From the NCBI GenBank assembly GCA_030055595.1, contig JASFYH010000014.1, positions 1-43,823 on the forward strand: 43,823 nt of DNA, written 5' to 3'. Below the pieces are notes generated by a model. It was not told the origin of the DNA. It saw nothing but the letters and a program-made list of their open reading frames with translations, and made no database searches. Position 1 is the first letter of the stretch; each line of letters opens with the position of its first letter. The DNA is from Archaeoglobales archaeon (GTDB lineage: Archaea; Halobacteriota; Archaeoglobi; Archaeoglobales; Archaeoglobaceae). Below are positions 33,808 through 42,958 of the stretch, in pieces. A program made the translations under genes and the position numbers.

Positions 33808-34458
33808 ATGGCAGAAGTTGTGCATGTTGTGGCAATAGATTCAGAAAGCACAACTGTTCTCGAAAGCATAAAATCGATCGGATATCCAATACATAAAGCC
33901 TATATTGTCTATAGGAGAAAAGAATCTTCAAATGCTGTTGAGACTATAAATCGTGCACTTAGTTCTCTTGTAGAATCCAAAACTCTCAATTTCGAAGGTA
34001 AAAAGGTATACGAGATCGTATGGGAGCTACTCGGGATTGCTAGAAAGGAAGTGGAGATGGAAAATACGATCCTCTTTAACGTCTCTGATGCGGATCGTTC
34101 ACTCTGTCTCGCTCTCACAATAGCAGCACAGATCTCCAATAGCAAGATCTATATCGGTTCTGAAAATGGTGCGAGGTTCTTACAAACTCCCCCGCTTAAA
34201 AAATTCAATGGTGATCGAATCAAGATCTTGAAAGTTCTTGTAGAAGAAGGAGGTTCAGTCGATTCTATAAATAAGCTTATAGAACTCGTAGACGGAAAAA
34301 TTGAAGAGCAAAAGAAATACATGGCTCAAAGAGCGAGAATGAGCTACCATTTGAACGAATTGGAAGAAGATGGGCTCGTGATAACTGAAAGAAAGGGGAA
34401 GCACCTTAAAATTGCAGTAACTGATCTTGGCAAAGCTTATGTAGTGATGTTTGGCTAA
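33808..34458 (+). CDS. Transcription regulator with CARF-like N-terminal domain and winged helix
   Basis: The N-terminal half (about 1-125) is a Rossmann-like alternation of strands and helices: VVHVVAIDSESTTVLESI, HKAYIVYRRKESSNAV, TILFNVSDADRSLCLALTIA, then SKIYIGSENG. This is the layout of CARF-domain regulators related to Csa3 and the HFX_2341 (DUF6293) group. The C-terminal part (about 135-215) is a winged helix-turn-helix (RIKILKVLVEEGGSVDS, MSYHLNELEEDGLVITER). CARF domains bind cyclic oligoadenylates or other nucleotides, so this may sense such a ligand. No CRISPR array or cas gene is in the window. The next gene overlaps or abuts it, and is probably its partner. Confidence 0.82.
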   Translation: MAEVVHVVAIDSESTTVLESIKSIGYPIHKAYIVYRRKESSNAVETINRALSSLVESKTLNFEGKKVYEIVWELLGIARKEVEMENTILFNVSDADRSLCLALTIAAQISNSKIYIGSENGARFLQTPPLKKFNGDRIKILKVLVEEGGSVDSINKLIELVDGKIEEQKKYMAQRARMSYHLNELEEDGLVITERKGKHLKIAVTDLGKAYVVMFG

Positions 34459-34465
34459 TTCAAGT

Positions 34466-35080
34466 ATGCTTTCAGTCTTCATAGTTGCAGATCCAACTCA
34501 ATTGCATCAATACAAGGAACTTGAAGAGTGCTTGATAAATGATTACCATGTTGAATACTCCGATAAACTCAGTTCTGAGCAGTCAGATCTGAGTAAATTA
34601 GAATTTTCGCACGATATCTTTTTTTATCTCAAAATACCCGAAACTAATGAGATCTCTGCAATTTCGAGATTATTAAAAAGCAAGATCTTCATCTTCTTCG
34701 TTAGAAAAGACGGCTTCTCTCCATTACCGCTTAAAAATGAACTTTTGCCAGTAGCGGATAAAATCTTGCTTAAAGCAAGTGCAATGAAGGGAAAGCTTGA
34801 GTATTTCAGAGGAGTTGATGAGATCTTAGCATTGAATGCTTATCACATTGAGCCAAAAGATGCATGCGAAGTGATTCTGAACGGGAACAGGGATTCAAGA
34901 GCCATGCTTGGAGACATAGTCTTTAGAGCTGGAAAGAATGTTGTCTTTGGAGTCAGGAAGAACAACATCGTAGCATTTTCAGCAGATCTATTCTCGAATG
35001 AGTGTTTGAAGACCGCACAGAACTGCAGGTTTTTTAAAAATCTGCTTTCAGAGATGCTAACTGGCGTTGAATTCTACTAA
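34466..35080 (+). CDS. Uncharacterised protein paired with the CARF-like regulator
   Basis: I do not recognise the family. The 204-residue product has an alpha/beta plan: MLSVFIVADPTQLHQYKELE, then KSKIFIFFVRKD, and a C-terminal stretch GKNVVFGVRKNNIVAFSADLFSNE. The end (a strand, SADLFSN, then a helix FFKNLLSEMLT) recalls glutamine-amidotransferase-like or ThuA/DUF4350-type folds, but this is a weak resemblance. An in-frame TTG at 34451 overlaps the regulator's stop and could add five residues; the ATG at 34466 begins on the first strand. The tight spacing argues for one transcript. Its 3' end overlaps the convergent frameshifted gene by 4 bases. Confidence 0.78.
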   Translation: MLSVFIVADPTQLHQYKELEECLINDYHVEYSDKLSSEQSDLSKLEFSHDIFFYLKIPETNEISAISRLLKSKIFIFFVRKDGFSPLPLKNELLPVADKILLKASAMKGKLEYFRGVDEILALNAYHIEPKDACEVILNGNRDSRAMLGDIVFRAGKNVVFGVRKNNIVAFSADLFSNECLKTAQNCRFFKNLLSEMLTGVEFY

Positions 35081-36017
35081 GGCTGAGAGCTTTGCTGATA
35101 GGCGGTCCATTTTAAGTATTTTTTACAGCGTTCTTTTATTGGGCATTCAGAGCAATTTGGATTGATCTCTTGGCAGTAGCCATCTTCATATAGATAAAAT
35201 GCCCCATTGTCCACGTAAAAAGGAATTTTACCGAATTTATTCACAACTTCTTCGATTTTATGTCTCATTTTGCTGGCTTGGATTATGAAAGGTCGTTTAG
35301 ATTCATATAAGACTTCATCGAGCAAACCAGACCTGCAGAAAACTTTACCAACGTGTCCATCTACGATCATTAGAGTGTTCTCCATTTCTATAACTCTAAG
35401 ATCCCAAATTTCATTAAAGAGAAATATAATCCAGTTAACAAACATTCTACATGCTTTGGGATCATTTCCAACCCATCCCGCGCTTAGAACGGGATTCTTG
35501 TTCAGAAAATCAAAAAAGCCAACCGCTCCAAGATTTTTTAGCTTCTCAATAGCTAAGTCAATAAAATTCGTATTTTTGTATTCTAAATCTCTTATAAAAC
35601 CCTCATAAGCTTTAAAACGATATGCAAAAAGTGAGATTGGCTTCCACCAAGAGCCCCCACACGATAGAGAGAAGAACCTTTCTCACCAGCAACGTCTCTA
35701 AATAGTTTAAAGAGCTTTATTTCAGAAATCGCAAACGGTTTGGTTAGCAAGTCGTCACCGAATTCTTCTGAGATTTTAATGGAGATCTCTCTCACTTTTT
35801 CAAATTTAGCTTGTTGATTTAATAAAACTCTTAACAGCAAATATCTCAAAACCCTCTCTTGTTCCAATTTGTTCTTGGATTCAACCTTAAAATTTTTTGG
35901 TATCGCCATATGTTCTTTCCATCTTCTAAACCACGATCTTTTTCCATTATCCTCTAATATATTAAGAACAAGTTCTTTCTCTTCATTAGACGAGTCTTTC
36001 TGCTTTTCTTTTGCCAT
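35077..36017 (-). pseudogene. Divergent EndoIII/HhH-GPD-type iron-sulfur protein, frameshifted
   Basis: Two frames join to one protein of about 313 residues. The first runs from the ATG at 36017 through a helical N-terminus to a run of five T (minus strand; 35626-35630), after which it would end at 35592. One extra T restores a frame that starts with AYRFKAYEGFIRDL, is open to 35077, and holds VDGHVGKVFCRSGL, which resembles the Asp-containing motif (VDTHV-R) of EndoIII/MutY glycosylases. It is followed by CQEINPNCSECPIKERC, an exact CX6CX2CX5C iron-sulfur loop of that superfamily. The Asp would be the catalytic residue. The start overlaps the methyltransferase 3' end by 32 bases, so they form a pair. 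Function: glycosylase, mismatch repair or restriction are possible. Confidence 0.7.
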
Positions 36018-36906
36018 TTTTAACCACCGATTTCTGTTTTTTCACCTTTTCTTGGAGAAATGTTCTGAGATGCCTTGAATCTTCTCTAATTATTATCTCA
36101 ACTTCGTAATCTCTCTTGAAAAACATCTGTTTTAGCCCCATCTTCTCTTTAACAACCTCAAGAAGTTCTAAGTCTATTTCATAGCCAAAACTGTTTCTCT
36201 GCAACCTTAATGCAACTTTGTTGGTTGTTCCAGAACCCATAAATGGGTCTAAGACAGTCTCGCCTTTATGGGAAAAAAGCTTGATCAGCCTATATGGTAT
36301 CTCTTCCGGAAATGCCGCAACACCCTTCTCTATTCGGTTACTAGTGGGCAGGACGTTTGTGATGTTCCAAGTTGTAAGATACCACTTGTTTGTCTGATAC
36401 TCTTCGAGATCTATCTTTGAAGCCTCTTTTATCTCATTTGGGACACTCTTATAGTTGTATTCTCCATTCTGAAATATTAAAATTGTTTCTTGGATGTTAT
36501 CAGGGTAGAAATACATTGGATAAGGATGTTGCAAGAGCACTCCACTTCTTCTACTGATCCTGATATAGCCTTCGGGTTTTATCCAGATGATCTTGTCTCT
36601 ATAAGAAAATCCCGCCTCAAGATAAATCTTTGTAAGGTCAGCAACTACAGGATATTTCTTTCCTTTTATCAGAGTATCATCACAGACTAAACAGACAATT
36701 CGGCCTTCAGCAACAACTCTTTTGAGTTCCTTAGCAATTTTTTTCATTTTATCCAGATATTCTTCATAACTTTCGAAAAGATCAGGGTAATCGAATGGGG
36801 CATTGAAATATGGTGGTGAAGTAACAACTAAGTGCACACTTCGATCTTTAACCTCACTCATGTTTTCAGCGTCGCCGAAAATCAATCTATGATATGTCTT
36901 TATCAT
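35986..36906 (-). CDS. DNA methyltransferase, beta class (N4-cytosine or N6-adenine)
   Basis: The catalytic motif TSPPYF comes first (near residue 30) and the SAM-binding motif DPFMGSGTT near residue 220, the order of beta-class amino-methyltransferases. The Thr/Ser-Pro-Pro-Tyr form is more usual for N4-cytosine enzymes than the DPPY of adenine enzymes. An aromatic segment (YPMYFYPDNIQETILIF) and GYEIDLELLEVVKEK after the SAM motif also fit. The target sequence cannot be read. The start is set at the ATG at 36906; a GTG at 36909 is just before it. It overlaps the EndoIII-like gene, making a modification-plus-partner unit. The genome is also rich in GATC, but no link to this enzyme is shown. 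Confidence 0.93.
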   Translation of the reverse strand: MIKTYHRLIFGDAENMSEVKDRSVHLVVTSPPYFNAPFDYPDLFESYEEYLDKMKKIAKELKRVVAEGRIVCLVCDDTLIKGKKYPVVADLTKIYLEAGFSYRDKIIWIKPEGYIRISRRSGVLLQHPYPMYFYPDNIQETILIFQNGEYNYKSVPNEIKEASKIDLEEYQTNKWYLTTWNITNVLPTSNRIEKGVAAFPEEIPYRLIKLFSHKGETVLDPFMGSGTTNKVALRLQRNSFGYEIDLELLEVVKEKMGLKQMFFKRDYEVEIIIREDSRHLRTFLQEKVKKQKSVVKNGKRKAERLV

Positions 36907-37082
36907 CACAACTCACTAAATTTTTATCCCCCTTTCTGTGTTTTAAAACTTTTGATCTTTTGAATACTCAAAACTAATGCGATTGTAAGTATAGAGATCT
37001 CTGTAATCGGAGGCGTTCCCATTTTGGGGTCAGAGAACAATTTAAAAATTAAAAATTTTAAAGTATTTAAAAAGAATAAAAT

Positions 37083-38087
<1,005 letters not shown>

Positions 38088-38101
38088 TTATACGGATCAG
38101 C

Positions 38102-38686
38102 CTATATTTTTTTTGCTAAGATTAAAATCTCATTCATTGTTTTTCTCCACTCAACTCTGAATTCCATTTTTCTAAGTCGATCTACGATCTCCTCACAACT
38201 TTCAAAAGCTCTCCACCTCTCTTCAAGATGTTCCGCATACTTTAAGCTGATGATCTTTCCAAGAATTTCCTTGGAGATTCTCTTAATCATTTCAGGAGCA
38301 TCTTTATTCAGATCAACAATCAAAATCCATCCGCATTCTCTCAAAACTCTTTTAGCTTCTTCCAATGCACTTTGAATTTCAAGCTCATGCAGAGAATAGC
38401 AGAAGGTTACAAGATCGAAACTATGGGTTTTGAAGGGCAGATATGAAGCCTTCCCCCTTATTCCTCGGGAAATTCTACACATCTCTAAGGAGGAATCGAG
38501 GCAAACGATCTCAGAGTATGGAAACAAATTTTTAAGTTCTTCTGCAAAAATTCCGGGTCCAGAACCAACGTCAAGAATGCATTTAGGCTCTCCAGTAGCT
38601 TTTTTAATCTTCAGCCCGATTCTGTAGTAATACCATCTATTGCTAAGACTCCAAGAATGGTATAGCTTTGCGAGCTCATCCCACAC
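38102..38686 (-). CDS. Class I SAM-dependent methyltransferase, unknown substrate
   Basis: This is a small methyltransferase (194 residues). Motif I is ILDVGSGPGIFAEEL at about 38-52; the acidic strand end is VCLDSSLEMC, and FDLVTFCYSLHELE and RVLRECGWILIVDLN follow as motifs II/III, close to the Methyltransf_11 type. Substrate cannot be inferred. The frame has no ATG before the conserved part; translation seems to start at a GTG at 38686. It precedes ilvC on the same strand with 32 bases between, so the two may be cotranscribed, without an evident biochemical link. Confidence 0.87.
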   Translation of the reverse strand: MWDELAKLYHSWSLSNRWYYYRIGLKIKKATGEPKCILDVGSGPGIFAEELKNLFPYSEIVCLDSSLEMCRISRGIRGKASYLPFKTHSFDLVTFCYSLHELEIQSALEEAKRVLRECGWILIVDLNKDAPEMIKRISKEILGKIISLKYAEHLEERWRAFESCEEIVDRLRKMEFRVEWRKTMNEILILAKKI

Positions 38687-38883
38687 ATCTCTTTTTGTAT
38701 TCTTTCAAAGATAACCTTTTCCGTGATCTTTAACTTCGCCAATCCTTAAGGCTTTGCAGATCCGAGGGATCATCCTGAAATTTAAAATTCATAGGTTTCA
38801 GTATTTTATCTATCTCTCATTCTTCGTAGCAAATTTCGATCATTCCGATAGAGTTAAATTCACACGAGTTCAACGAGAAGGAG

Positions 38884-39690
38884 ATGAAAAGCGAAGGTGG
38901 AGAGAGACTTATAATAAAGAGAACAGGTTATCCTTCTGTGGGTGAGATCGTAGTGGGAACTGTCACAAGAGTATTGGATTTTGGTGCTTTTGTATCATTG
39001 GATGAGTATGAAAATAGGGAAGGGATGGTGCACATAAGTGAAATAGCGTCGGGCTGGATCAAAGACATACGGGAACATGTCAAAAAAGGTCAAAAAGTCG
39101 TTTGCAAGGTTTTAAATGTAAATTCAAAAAGGGGACACATTGATCTATCCATAAAGGACGTCAATGAAAGGCAGAAGAGGGAAAAACTTCAGCAGTGGAA
39201 AAATGAAATGGCTGCTTTTAAATGGCTTGAATTGGCAAACGAAAAGGTTAAACTTAGCAATGAGGAACTGGTGAAGCTTGGAAGGAAACTGCTAAAGGAA
39301 TATGACTCGATTTATTCTGCTTTTGAAGAGGCAGCGTATGAGGGTTATGAAGTGTTAGTAAAACTCGTTGGTGAGGATTTTGCAAAATCAATGGCTGAAA
39401 TTGCGAGAGAGAATATAAAGCCCAAAAAGGTGAAAGTTAGAGGGGTTTTCGAAGTCAAATTTTACCAACCAGACGGTGTGGAAAGAATCAGAAAAGTCTT
39501 CTCCCAAATAAAACCCTCCGACGGTGCAAAGATCGAGATCTCATATATCGGAGCTCCGAAGTATAGGATCGTAGTTGAAGCGGAGGACTATAAGTCCGCA
39601 GAAACTGTGCTCAGAGAGATCGTCGAAACGATTTTGAAATCGGTAAAGAAACTTGCTGGAGAGGCTAATTTTATTAGGGAAGCACTATGA
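38884..39690 (+). CDS. Translation initiation factor aIF2 alpha subunit
   Basis: aIF2 alpha is part of the heterotrimer that brings initiator Met-tRNA to the ribosome. An S1 RNA-binding domain spans about 15-90 (GYPSVGEIVVGTVTRVLDFG, EGMVHISEI, VKKGQKVVCKVLNV), followed by a helical middle domain and the C-terminal alpha-beta domain (KVRGVFEVKFYQPDGVERI, then EISYIGAPKYRIVVEAEDY). Length 268 matches the family. The ATG at 38884 gives about 10 residues before the conserved core; the sequence AAGGAG stands almost against it. The stop overlaps the nop10 start (ATGA). Confidence 0.96.
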   Translation: MKSEGGERLIIKRTGYPSVGEIVVGTVTRVLDFGAFVSLDEYENREGMVHISEIASGWIKDIREHVKKGQKVVCKVLNVNSKRGHIDLSIKDVNERQKREKLQQWKNEMAAFKWLELANEKVKLSNEELVKLGRKLLKEYDSIYSAFEEAAYEGYEVLVKLVGEDFAKSMAEIARENIKPKKVKVRGVFEVKFYQPDGVERIRKVFSQIKPSDGAKIEISYIGAPKYRIVVEAEDYKSAETVLREIVETILKSVKKLAGEANFIREAL

Positions 39691-39863
39691 GATCTTTGAT
39701 TAAAAAATGCTCTAACTGTGGCAATTACACATTAAGGGAAAAATGTCCTAATTGTGGAGGGAGCACAAGAATGCCAATCCCTCCAAGATTCTCTCCAGAG
39801 GATCCTTATGGAAAGTATAGGAGAATGTTGAGGAAGGAGAAAGGCTTCTTTTTTAGAGGGTGA
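39687..39863 (+). CDS. nop10: H/ACA ribonucleoprotein subunit Nop10
   Basis: Nop10 holds the H/ACA guide RNP together in making pseudouridine in rRNA. The 58-residue product begins MRSLIKKCSNCGNYTLREKC and contains two CX2C pairs (CSNC and CPNC) that bind zinc in archaeal Nop10, then PPRFSPEDPYGKYRRM, the conserved linear binding stretch. The gene is too short for many automatic calls but has both starts coupled: its ATG overlaps the aIF2 alpha stop, and its TGA overlaps the next gene's first possible codon. The order aIF2 alpha-nop10-PAC2 is known in many Euryarchaeota. Confidence 0.95.
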   Translation: MRSLIKKCSNCGNYTLREKCPNCGGSTRMPIPPRFSPEDPYGKYRRMLRKEKGFFFRG

Positions 39864-39868
39864 GGAGA

Positions 39869-40648
39869 ATGATAAAGAGAGTAGATGTGCGGTATCTGAA
39901 GGATCCTGAGAGTTTTGGCTTAAAGGATCCAGTCTTCATTGAAGGTTTACCGGGAATAGGGCATGTTGGAAAGCTTGTTGCGGATCACTTGGTGAACGAA
40001 CTTGGAGCGGAGAAAGTCGTGGAGATCTATTCGCACCATTTTCCACCGCAAGTAATGGTTCTTGAAGATGGCACAATTAGAATCCCGAAAAATGAGGTCT
40101 ATGCATGGAGATCGAATGGACCTTCTCCAGATCTCTTGGTCTTAGTAGGTGACTTTCAGAGTATAAGCAATGAGGGACACTTTGAGCTTGTTAATGCTTA
40201 CATAGAGATTGCAAAGAGGTTTGGAGTCAAAAGGATCTACACTCTCGGTGGTTATGGGGTTGGAAGGCTTGTGGAAGAGCCATACGTTGTCGGTGCGTCA
40301 AATTCAAAGGAGATTGTTGAAGAAATGGGGAAGTTCGGAGTAAAATTCGAACCTGGAGAGCCGGGAGGCGGAATAATAGGTGCAGCGGGATTATTACTTG
40401 GAGTTGCAGAGCTTGAAAAGATCGAAGCGGTCTGTCTGATGGGAGTTACTTCTGGCTACATGGTAGATCCAAAAAGCGCAAAGGCGGTTTTGGACGTCCT
40501 CTCCAAGATCTTAGGTCTTAAAGTATCTGTGGAAGCTCTTGAGAAAAGGGCTAAGGAAATGGAGAAGATTATAGCCCAGATAAAGGAGATGCAGGAGCTT
40601 GCGGTTCAGCAGTGGAAGAGCGATGAAGATCTGAGATACTTCAGATGA
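39869..40648 (+). CDS. PAC2-family protein (proteasome assembly chaperone-like)
   Basis: Residues 20-200 show the PAC2 pattern: DPVFIEGLPGIGHVGKLVAD, LLVLVGDFQSISNEGHFEL, TLGGYGVGRLVEEPYVVGAS, GIIGAAGLLLGVAEL and VCLMGVTSGYMVDPKSA. Eukaryotic PAC2 and the archaeal PbaB help assemble or bind the proteasome. The C-terminal 50 residues are a charged helix (LEKRAKEMEKIIAQIKEMQE). The GTG at 39860 overlaps the nop10 stop, but GGTGAGGAG stands before the ATG at 39869, which I prefer. The 3' end overlaps the next gene (ATGA). Place in the aIF2 alpha-nop10 operon is typical. Confidence 0.92.
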   Translation: MIKRVDVRYLKDPESFGLKDPVFIEGLPGIGHVGKLVADHLVNELGAEKVVEIYSHHFPPQVMVLEDGTIRIPKNEVYAWRSNGPSPDLLVLVGDFQSISNEGHFELVNAYIEIAKRFGVKRIYTLGGYGVGRLVEEPYVVGASNSKEIVEEMGKFGVKFEPGEPGGGIIGAAGLLLGVAELEKIEAVCLMGVTSGYMVDPKSAKAVLDVLSKILGLKVSVEALEKRAKEMEKIIAQIKEMQELAVQQWKSDEDLRYFR

Positions 40649-41349
40649 GGTTCTGGGAGATCGACTTTGCGAGGGGAATAGCGGTAATTCTAATGCTAAT
40701 TTTTCACCTATTTTTCGATGCATACTACTTTGGCAAGATCAAGCTTGAAGGCGACTTCTGGTTCTGGTTTCCCCGCTTTATCGGCGGGATGTTCATATTC
40801 ATTTCAGGATTTACATTTAGTATAGTCTATAAAAATTTTAAGCCAGTGCTTAGGAGAACGCTGAGACTCTTGTTGATCGCATTGGGAATAACCCTTGCCA
40901 CGTTCATCTTTGCCCCTGATAAAATGGTTATTTTTGGCATAATTCACTTCTTTGCTTTGTCCTCTTTTTTGGGGTTTGCCTTCATTAGAAAGCCATTTTT
41001 AAGCCTCTCGGTTGGGATTTTGTTTCTCATTGCGAATTTTAAGGTCTCGGAACTACTAATTAAGGAGCCTTACCTTGTCTGGCTTGGAATAATGCCCTAT
41101 GGCTTTAGAACGCTTGACTACTATCCAATGATCCCTTGGTTCGGCGTTTTTTTGCTTGGCATGTTCTTTGGTTCTTATTACAGGCGTGAAAGCTCAAATT
41201 ACTGGAGCAACCCGATAAGTTTTCTTGGAAGACATTCATTGGCGATCTATTTGCTTCAGCACCCAGTCATAGTGCTTTTGCTTCAGCTTTACTATGGGGA
41301 CATCCTTAATGAGCTTTTTTATCTTTTTAGTCGTTCAGCTTTCTCTTAG
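40645..41349 (+). CDS. Membrane acyltransferase-like protein (HGSNAT/DUF1624 type)
   Basis: The 234-residue protein has seven to eight hydrophobic segments and begins RFWEIDFARGIAVILMLIFH, the signature of the heparan-alpha-glucosaminide N-acetyltransferase catalytic family (DUF1624), which moves an acetyl group across a membrane onto amino sugars. The first-helix Asp and Arg, the His in MLIFHLFFD, and FLGRHSLAIYLLQHPVI at about residue 192 are conserved features of the wider acyltransferase group. In archaea the substrate is unknown; cell-surface glycans are likely. It ends the aIF2alpha-nop10-PAC2 run with 4-base overlaps. Confidence 0.85.
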   Translation: MRFWEIDFARGIAVILMLIFHLFFDAYYFGKIKLEGDFWFWFPRFIGGMFIFISGFTFSIVYKNFKPVLRRTLRLLLIALGITLATFIFAPDKMVIFGIIHFFALSSFLGFAFIRKPFLSLSVGILFLIANFKVSELLIKEPYLVWLGIMPYGFRTLDYYPMIPWFGVFLLGMFFGSYYRRESSNYWSNPISFLGRHSLAIYLLQHPVIVLLLQLYYGDILNELFYLFSRSAFS

Positions 41350-41655
41350 ATCCATTACTATAGCTCATATTGGTCCTCAAAAATTTAAAAGCTTTATAGA
41401 TCACCATAAGCAATAGAATTGTTCAAAGCGAGGACTATGAAGCTTTTTTGCATGAAATTACTGAAGGAATAAAAACTGGGAATGATCTACTTTTTGCTTC
41501 GATTCTACCGTTCTCTCTTCGCATTTAAGAAATTTCGAACATTTTCATAGCCTTTGCCAAAAAATTATGTCGATTGCGACGATTTTGAGTGTTGTATAGA
41601 TCATCGAAGCGAAGAATTCGCAAAGCTTAAATTCACAACTCTTTACATGAAGTAA
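41350..41655. other. 306-base gap with short open frames, possible gene debris
   Basis: No whole gene is seen. On the plus strand one frame reads SEDYEAFLHEITEGIKTGND and runs to a stop, and another, closer to the next gene, reads YVDCDDFECCIDHRSEEFAK and ends in TAA right before the ATG of the DUF2162 gene. Both are rich in acidic residues and could be remnants of one decayed gene, but neither has a good start or ribosome site. The likely promoter of the next cluster must lie here too; no clear TATA box stands out. Confidence 0.35.
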
Positions 41656-42363
41656 ATGAAACTTTACAAAACTACAGGCGCACTCATATTTACGGCGGTT
41701 CTGCTTGTGATCGTTGTATACACTCCGCTACTTATGGGAATAGTTGCAAGCTCAGCGATCGTAGCCCTTAAAGCTGGAATTGGATGCAGATACAGTTCCT
41801 TGGGTAGGAGGGTAATTTACTTTCTTGCTCTATTTTACTTCTCTCTTGCTATAGCCCTTGTTTTCCTGTTAGAAAACATTATGGGCTCACTTTCAGGTTT
41901 GCTTAACTACACAATCGCTTTTCATCTAATCGTTGCTTCTCTACTTTTTTTAGCTGGCTACATGACAATTAAAAAAGCCTCGTGCGGAATCGATCTGTCG
42001 AGCAAAACTTCTTTGGCAATTGCAGTTCCTTGCCCTGTTTGTTTTGCCGCAATTTTCATCTCTTGCTATTTCGCTTTGCAAATTCTTGAAATCCCCAGAC
42101 TTGCAATAGGAGCGATCGTTGGGGCTATAATTGCTTTGGGAATTCTTATTTTATCTCTTGAGAAGAAAGAAAATCCCGAAAGGCTTGGAAAGATCATGTT
42201 GCTCCTTGGTGTCTACTACTTCTTTGCAATGCTTTTGATCCCTGCGGTAATTGAGGGCATGAGCTTCAAATTTTCAATTGCAGACTTCTTTAGCCCATAT
42301 TCGTTGATTTTGCTTATTCCAATTACTTTGGGAGCAATAAGGGGTGCTATGAGATATGTTTAG
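41656..42363 (+). CDS. Membrane protein of DUF2162 type (putative transporter)
   Basis: The 235-residue protein has six or seven hydrophobic segments, with the family's IAVPCPVCFAAIF motif (CPVC; about 128-140) and a basic loop CGIDLSSKTS just before it. DUF2162 proteins recall LysE/CcdA-type transporters and occur mostly in methanogens and Archaeoglobales. Together with the two following genes it forms a set that often stands near cobaltochelatase-like cobN genes in methanogens; that comes from memory, and no cobN is visible here. A 306-base stretch precedes it. Its 3' end overlaps the ExbB-like gene by 8 bases. Confidence 0.8.
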   Translation: MKLYKTTGALIFTAVLLVIVVYTPLLMGIVASSAIVALKAGIGCRYSSLGRRVIYFLALFYFSLAIALVFLLENIMGSLSGLLNYTIAFHLIVASLLFLAGYMTIKKASCGIDLSSKTSLAIAVPCPVCFAAIFISCYFALQILEIPRLAIGAIVGAIIALGILILSLEKKENPERLGKIMLLLGVYYFFAMLLIPAVIEGMSFKFSIADFFSPYSLILLIPITLGAIRGAMRYV

Positions 42364-42958
42364 CATTACTTCAGCCATTTATGCGACGATGTATGCGATC
42401 TCGACTTCTCTGCTTTATCCGGTGATCTTAGCCTTGATTCTGCTCGTGATCTACTCATTAATGGAGCTCGGGGCTTTCGTCGTTGAAAGTGCGAAAAGGC
42501 TAAGGAACTTTGAAAGTCTGAGAAAAGTGGCAGAACTTGAAGATCTAAAAGGCATTGAAAATTTTATAGTAACGAGATTGCTAAGACAGTATCTACAGGA
42601 CTTAAAAAAATTAAATCCTCGCAAGGAAGACGTTGAAAAGCTTTTAGAGGAATACGAGTTAAAAGTTGCAAAAGAGCTTGAAATTCCAAGGATCTTGGCA
42701 AGAATTGGTCCAATGCTCGGACTTATGGGGACTCTAATTCCCTTAGGACCAGCTATGATCGCCTTATCACAGGGAAACATACATGAGCTTGCTACAAACC
42801 TAATAACCGCCTTCGCAACTACAGTTCTCGGGTTAATCGTAGGCGGAATAGGCTACACAGTGTTTACGGTCAGAAAAAGGTGGTATCTTGAAGATCTGAG
42901 TGATATGGAGTATGTAGCAAAGATCTGGAGGTATAGGAATGAAAAGAAGGCTGATTGA
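42356..42958 (+). CDS. MotA/TolQ/ExbB-type proton channel protein
   Basis: The 200-residue protein has one membrane helix near the start (LYPVILALILLVIYSLMELG), a cytoplasmic helical stretch (50-105), and two further helices bearing the family core LARIGPMLGLMGTLIPLGPA (about 114-133) and NLITAFATTVLGLIVGGIGY. The Gly/Pro pattern and Thr residues of the core are those that line the proton path in ExbB, TolQ and MotA. The following DUF2149 protein is the likely ExbD-like partner. Such pairs turn ion flow into force across the envelope. It overlaps both neighbours, so all three form one operon. Confidence 0.9.
   Translation: MFSITSAIYATMYAISTSLLYPVILALILLVIYSLMELGAFVVESAKRLRNFESLRKVAELEDLKGIENFIVTRLLRQYLQDLKKLNPRKEDVEKLLEEYELKVAKELEIPRILARIGPMLGLMGTLIPLGPAMIALSQGNIHELATNLITAFATTVLGLIVGGIGYTVFTVRKRWYLEDLSDMEYVAKIWRYRNEKKAD

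Noticed and set aside
33808-34458. Csa3 and thus a nearby CRISPR system
   Set aside because: The regulator has the general Csa3 plan, but no cas gene or array is in the window, so only a CARF-like call is made.
38690-38883. C/D-box guide RNA on the minus strand (GATGATC...)
   Set aside because: The C-box-like word lacks a convincing D box and C'/D' pair at the usual distances.
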